NCBI RefSeq assembly: GCF_039540575.1
Contig: NZ_BAABFC010000014.1
Coordinates: forward strand, 1 to 64,000
Length of the DNA: 64,000 nt
Direction of reading: 5' to 3'
Source of the DNA: Pseudaeromonas paramecii
GTDB taxonomy: Bacteria > Pseudomonadota > Gammaproteobacteria > Enterobacterales > Aeromonadaceae
The notes under the pieces were generated by a model. It did no database searches, was not told the origin of the DNA, and was given only the letters and a program-made list of their open reading frames with translations. This document shows, piece by piece, positions 62,036-64,000 of this stretch. The number at the start of each line of letters is the position of its first letter. The first letter of the stretch is position 1. The translations under genes and the position numbers were made by a program.

Positions 62036-63559
62036 ATGCGCCTGACTCAAGCTGTCCAGGCCCTTAACCTGCAACGCCAGCGCCGCACCCATGCGCTGAT
62101 GCAAGGGGTGATACTGCTATGCGCCCTCTACTCCTTGCTGCTAGCCAGCCTGTATGGCCATTGGGCCAGTGCGCTGCTGGTGGGCGGCGGCCTGCTGGCC
62201 GCCACCGGCCTGCTACGCCAGCTGCAACCCAGTGGCACCTGGGGGCCCGTCTGTTACAGCGTCATCGGTATGCTGTTTGTCGCCCTGCAGATCCACCTGT
62301 CCGAAGGCATGCTCGAGATGCATTTCGGGGTCTTTGTGATGTTGGCTTTTGTAGCCAGTTATCAGGCCTGGCAGCCCCTGGTGGCAGCAGCCGGGTTGAT
62401 CGCCGTGCACCATCTGCTGTTTTGTTACCTGCAGCATCTGGGGGTGGGTGTCTGGTTGTTCCAGGATATGAGCAACCACTGGCTGCGGGTCTTCATCCAC
62501 GCCGGTTATGTGGTGGCAGAGACGGCCTTTTTGCTCTATCTGGTACAGGGAGCTCGCCAGGCTAGTCAGGATGGGGATGAGCTGACCGCCCTGACAGAGC
62601 TGATGACGGAACAGGAGGGGCAGATCGATCTGAGCCAGGCTCCCCGTCACGCCTCGCCGGTGCTGCGCCGCTTCGGTCAATTGGTGGCAGCCTTGCGCCA
62701 CATGCTGGGTCAGATGCAGGCCATGTCGCAGGATCTGAGCCGCACGGCCGGCGAGCTGGAGCAGGGCGGTGCCCGCCTGACCCTGGAGAGTCAGCAGACC
62801 CTGGCCCAGTTGCGCACCCTGGCTCAGGCGGTACAGACCCTGTCCGATGCCACCGCCCAGATCGCCGCCGATGCCGGCATGGCGGATGACGCCGTGGCTC
62901 AGGCGTTAGATGAAGAGCAACAAGCCCGCCAGGCGGTACAACGCAACAGCGAGGCCAACGGTGAGCTGGCCAGTCGGCTCAGTGAGGCAGGCCAAACCCT
63001 GGATACCTTGAATCAGGCCTGTAACGACATCGATCGGGTGGTGAACGTCATCACAGAGGTGGCGGAGCAGACCAACCTGCTGGCCTTGAACGCCGCCATT
63101 GAGGCCGCCCGGGCCGGTGAACAGGGTCGAGGATTTGCGGTGGTGGCGGACGAGGTGCGCGCCCTGGCGGCCCGCACCCGCAGTTCTACCGGCGAGATCA
63201 CCGGTCTGATCAGGACTCTTCAGCAGGATGCGCTCAGTACCGTGGGGATGATGCGAGCCTGTGAGACGAGCAGCCAGCAGAGCCTAGCGGCCGGCCAGGA
63301 GGTGGCCCATTCCCTGGGAGCCCTGCAACACGCCTTGCAACAGCTGGCCCGCCTCAACCGCTCCATCGCCCAAGCCACCGGGGAGCAGGAGCGGTTAGCC
63401 GAGGAGATGAACCAGGATGCAGGCCAGATACTGCACACCAACCAGTCCATGGCCGACTTCTTCACCAGCCTGAATCGGCTGGCGGCAGAGTTGAACCGGG
63501 ATCAGCAGGGGTTAAGCCAGCAGCTGGCCAGCTTCCGTCTCGAAGACCGGCGCCCCTAG
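62036..63559 (+). CDS. Chemoreceptor with multi-helix membrane sensor domain
   Basis: A 507-residue methyl-accepting protein. Instead of a periplasmic domain it has about six closely packed membrane helices (residues 20-175) with conserved His residues (LEMHFGVFVMLAFVASY, IAVHHLLFCYLQHLG). A signalling domain follows, with the tip EQTNLLALNAAIEAA and FAVVADEVRALAART. No HAMP domain is evident. The ATG at 62036 has CAGGAGA ahead. Such membrane-embedded sensors may detect redox or energy state, which is inference. It ends seven bases from the convergent glgX-like gene. Confidence 0.9.
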   Translation: MRLTQAVQALNLQRQRRTHALMQGVILLCALYSLLLASLYGHWASALLVGGGLLAATGLLRQLQPSGTWGPVCYSVIGMLFVALQIHLSEGMLEMHFGVFVMLAFVASYQAWQPLVAAAGLIAVHHLLFCYLQHLGVGVWLFQDMSNHWLRVFIHAGYVVAETAFLLYLVQGARQASQDGDELTALTELMTEQEGQIDLSQAPRHASPVLRRFGQLVAALRHMLGQMQAMSQDLSRTAGELEQGGARLTLESQQTLAQLRTLAQAVQTLSDATAQIAADAGMADDAVAQALDEEQQARQAVQRNSEANGELASRLSEAGQTLDTLNQACNDIDRVVNVITEVAEQTNLLALNAAIEAARAGEQGRGFAVVADEVRALAARTRSSTGEITGLIRTLQQDALSTVGMMRACETSSQQSLAAGQEVAHSLGALQHALQQLARLNRSIAQATGEQERLAEEMNQDAGQILHTNQSMADFFTSLNRLAAELNRDQQGLSQQLASFRLEDRRP

Positions 63560-63566
63560 GGCGCCA

Positions 63567-64000
63567 CTACTCGGTGGGGCTCACCAGTACCAGTACCGAA
63601 CGAGCCTTCACCGGATAACGGCGCCCCACCGGCACCAAGGGACGGCCATGAGAGTTGATATCATCGGGGGCCGGCAAGCCGGTATCCAGCATGCGATACC
63701 ACTGGCCTTCCGGGTTGTGAGGCGGATCCGGCAGCTCTATCTCCAGATCCTCCCAATAGGCGTTGAAGAAGGCGTAGTAATCCACCTGATGGCCGCTGCC
63801 GTAGGCGGTGAGCCCCAGGCTGCGGGAGTCCTTACCCCAGTCCGGCGCATAGGGCTGAATGCCGTGCCAGCGGATCCGTACCTGCTCCAGGGCCAGAGAG
63901 AGGCTGATGAGCTCGGGCATGGAGTCGGCCCGCAGGGCCCGGTAGCTCAGCAGCTCACGGGTGAAGCGCAGCATCTCCTGGCCTTCGGCGTTGGGCTGCC
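63567..64000 (-). CDS. glgX: Glycogen debranching enzyme GlgX-like, C-terminal part (runs off the window)
   Basis: The last 144 or so codons of a larger gene; the frame is open to the window edge. The sequence has the GlgX/isoamylase C-terminal features: MLRFTRELLSYR, IRWHGIQPYAPDWGKDSRSLGL (pieces RWHGI, PDWGKDSRSL), FFNAYWEDLEIELPD and MLDTGLPAPDDI. The enzyme removes alpha-1,6 branches from limit dextrins of glycogen. The catalytic barrel lies outside the window. Confidence 0.85.
   Translation of the reverse strand, partial: QPNAEGQEMLRFTRELLSYRALRADSMPELISLSLALEQVRIRWHGIQPYAPDWGKDSRSLGLTAYGSGHQVDYYAFFNAYWEDLEIELPDPPHNPEGQWYRMLDTGLPAPDDINSHGRPLVPVGRRYPVKARSVLVLVSPTE

Overview
The window is GC-rich chromosomal DNA (high G/C at third codon positions) from a gammaproteobacterium. 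The block ubiF / tRNA Met-Gln-Leu cluster / miaB-phoH-ybeY-corC-lnt / ybeL / leuS-lptE-holA / rsfS-rlmH-mrdA-mrdB-mltB-rlpA / dacA-ybeD / lipB-lipA follows the Escherichia coli order almost exactly. Gene content (NorR with Hcp-Hcr and NirBDC, many c-di-GMP enzymes and chemoreceptors, a FetMP iron locus) fits Aeromonadales such as Oceanimonas or Zobellella, but that placement is an inference. I see no prophage, insertion sequence, CRISPR array or rRNA.

Layout. 0.2-8.1 kb: a tightly overlapping eight-gene iron-uptake operon (FTR1 permease, P19/FetP, FtrD-like DUF2318 Fe-S membrane protein, two MacB/FtsX-type ABC permeases, ATPase, TlpA-like lipoprotein thioredoxin, small exported protein) behind a Fur-like hexamer array. 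8.2-10.6 kb: a MarR regulator divergent from an EamA exporter with twin operators, then a K+ channel. 10.7-11.6 kb: eight tRNA genes (3 Met, 4 Gln, 1 Leu). 11.7-33.1 kb: the conserved housekeeping block for tRNA modification, ribosome maturation, lipoprotein and LPS assembly, rod-shape peptidoglycan synthesis and lipoate synthesis. 33.2-44.2 kb: signalling genes, including a CHASE4-GGDEF-EAL protein, a SanA-like protein, an orphan lipoprotein, a 1279-residue MASE1 hybrid kinase with a complete phosphorelay ending in GGDEF, NorR, and a PAS-GGDEF protein. 44.4-52.0 kb: an orphan solute-binding protein, then hcp-hcr-nirB-nirD-nirC. 52.1-64 kb: small conserved proteins, ArfB, a GGDEF-EAL protein, two chemoreceptors, an Nramp-like transporter lacking the usual metal ligands, an orphan solute-binding protein, a xanthine-type permease, and the 3' end of a glgX-like gene that runs off the window.

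The most interesting region is the nitrosative-stress locus. Upstream of hcp are three GT-N7-AC sites, a one-mismatch IHF-like site and a sigma-54 -24/-12 promoter with exact GG-N10-G spacing. This is the expected enhancer architecture for NorR, which is encoded 2.2 kb upstream. No flavorubredoxin or NO reductase gene is present, so the NO sensor here appears wired to Hcp-Hcr and, probably by read-through, to the NirBD nitrite reductase and NirC channel. Four GGDEF proteins in 22 kb around this locus hint at a link between respiratory or NO status and c-di-GMP, but that is inference.
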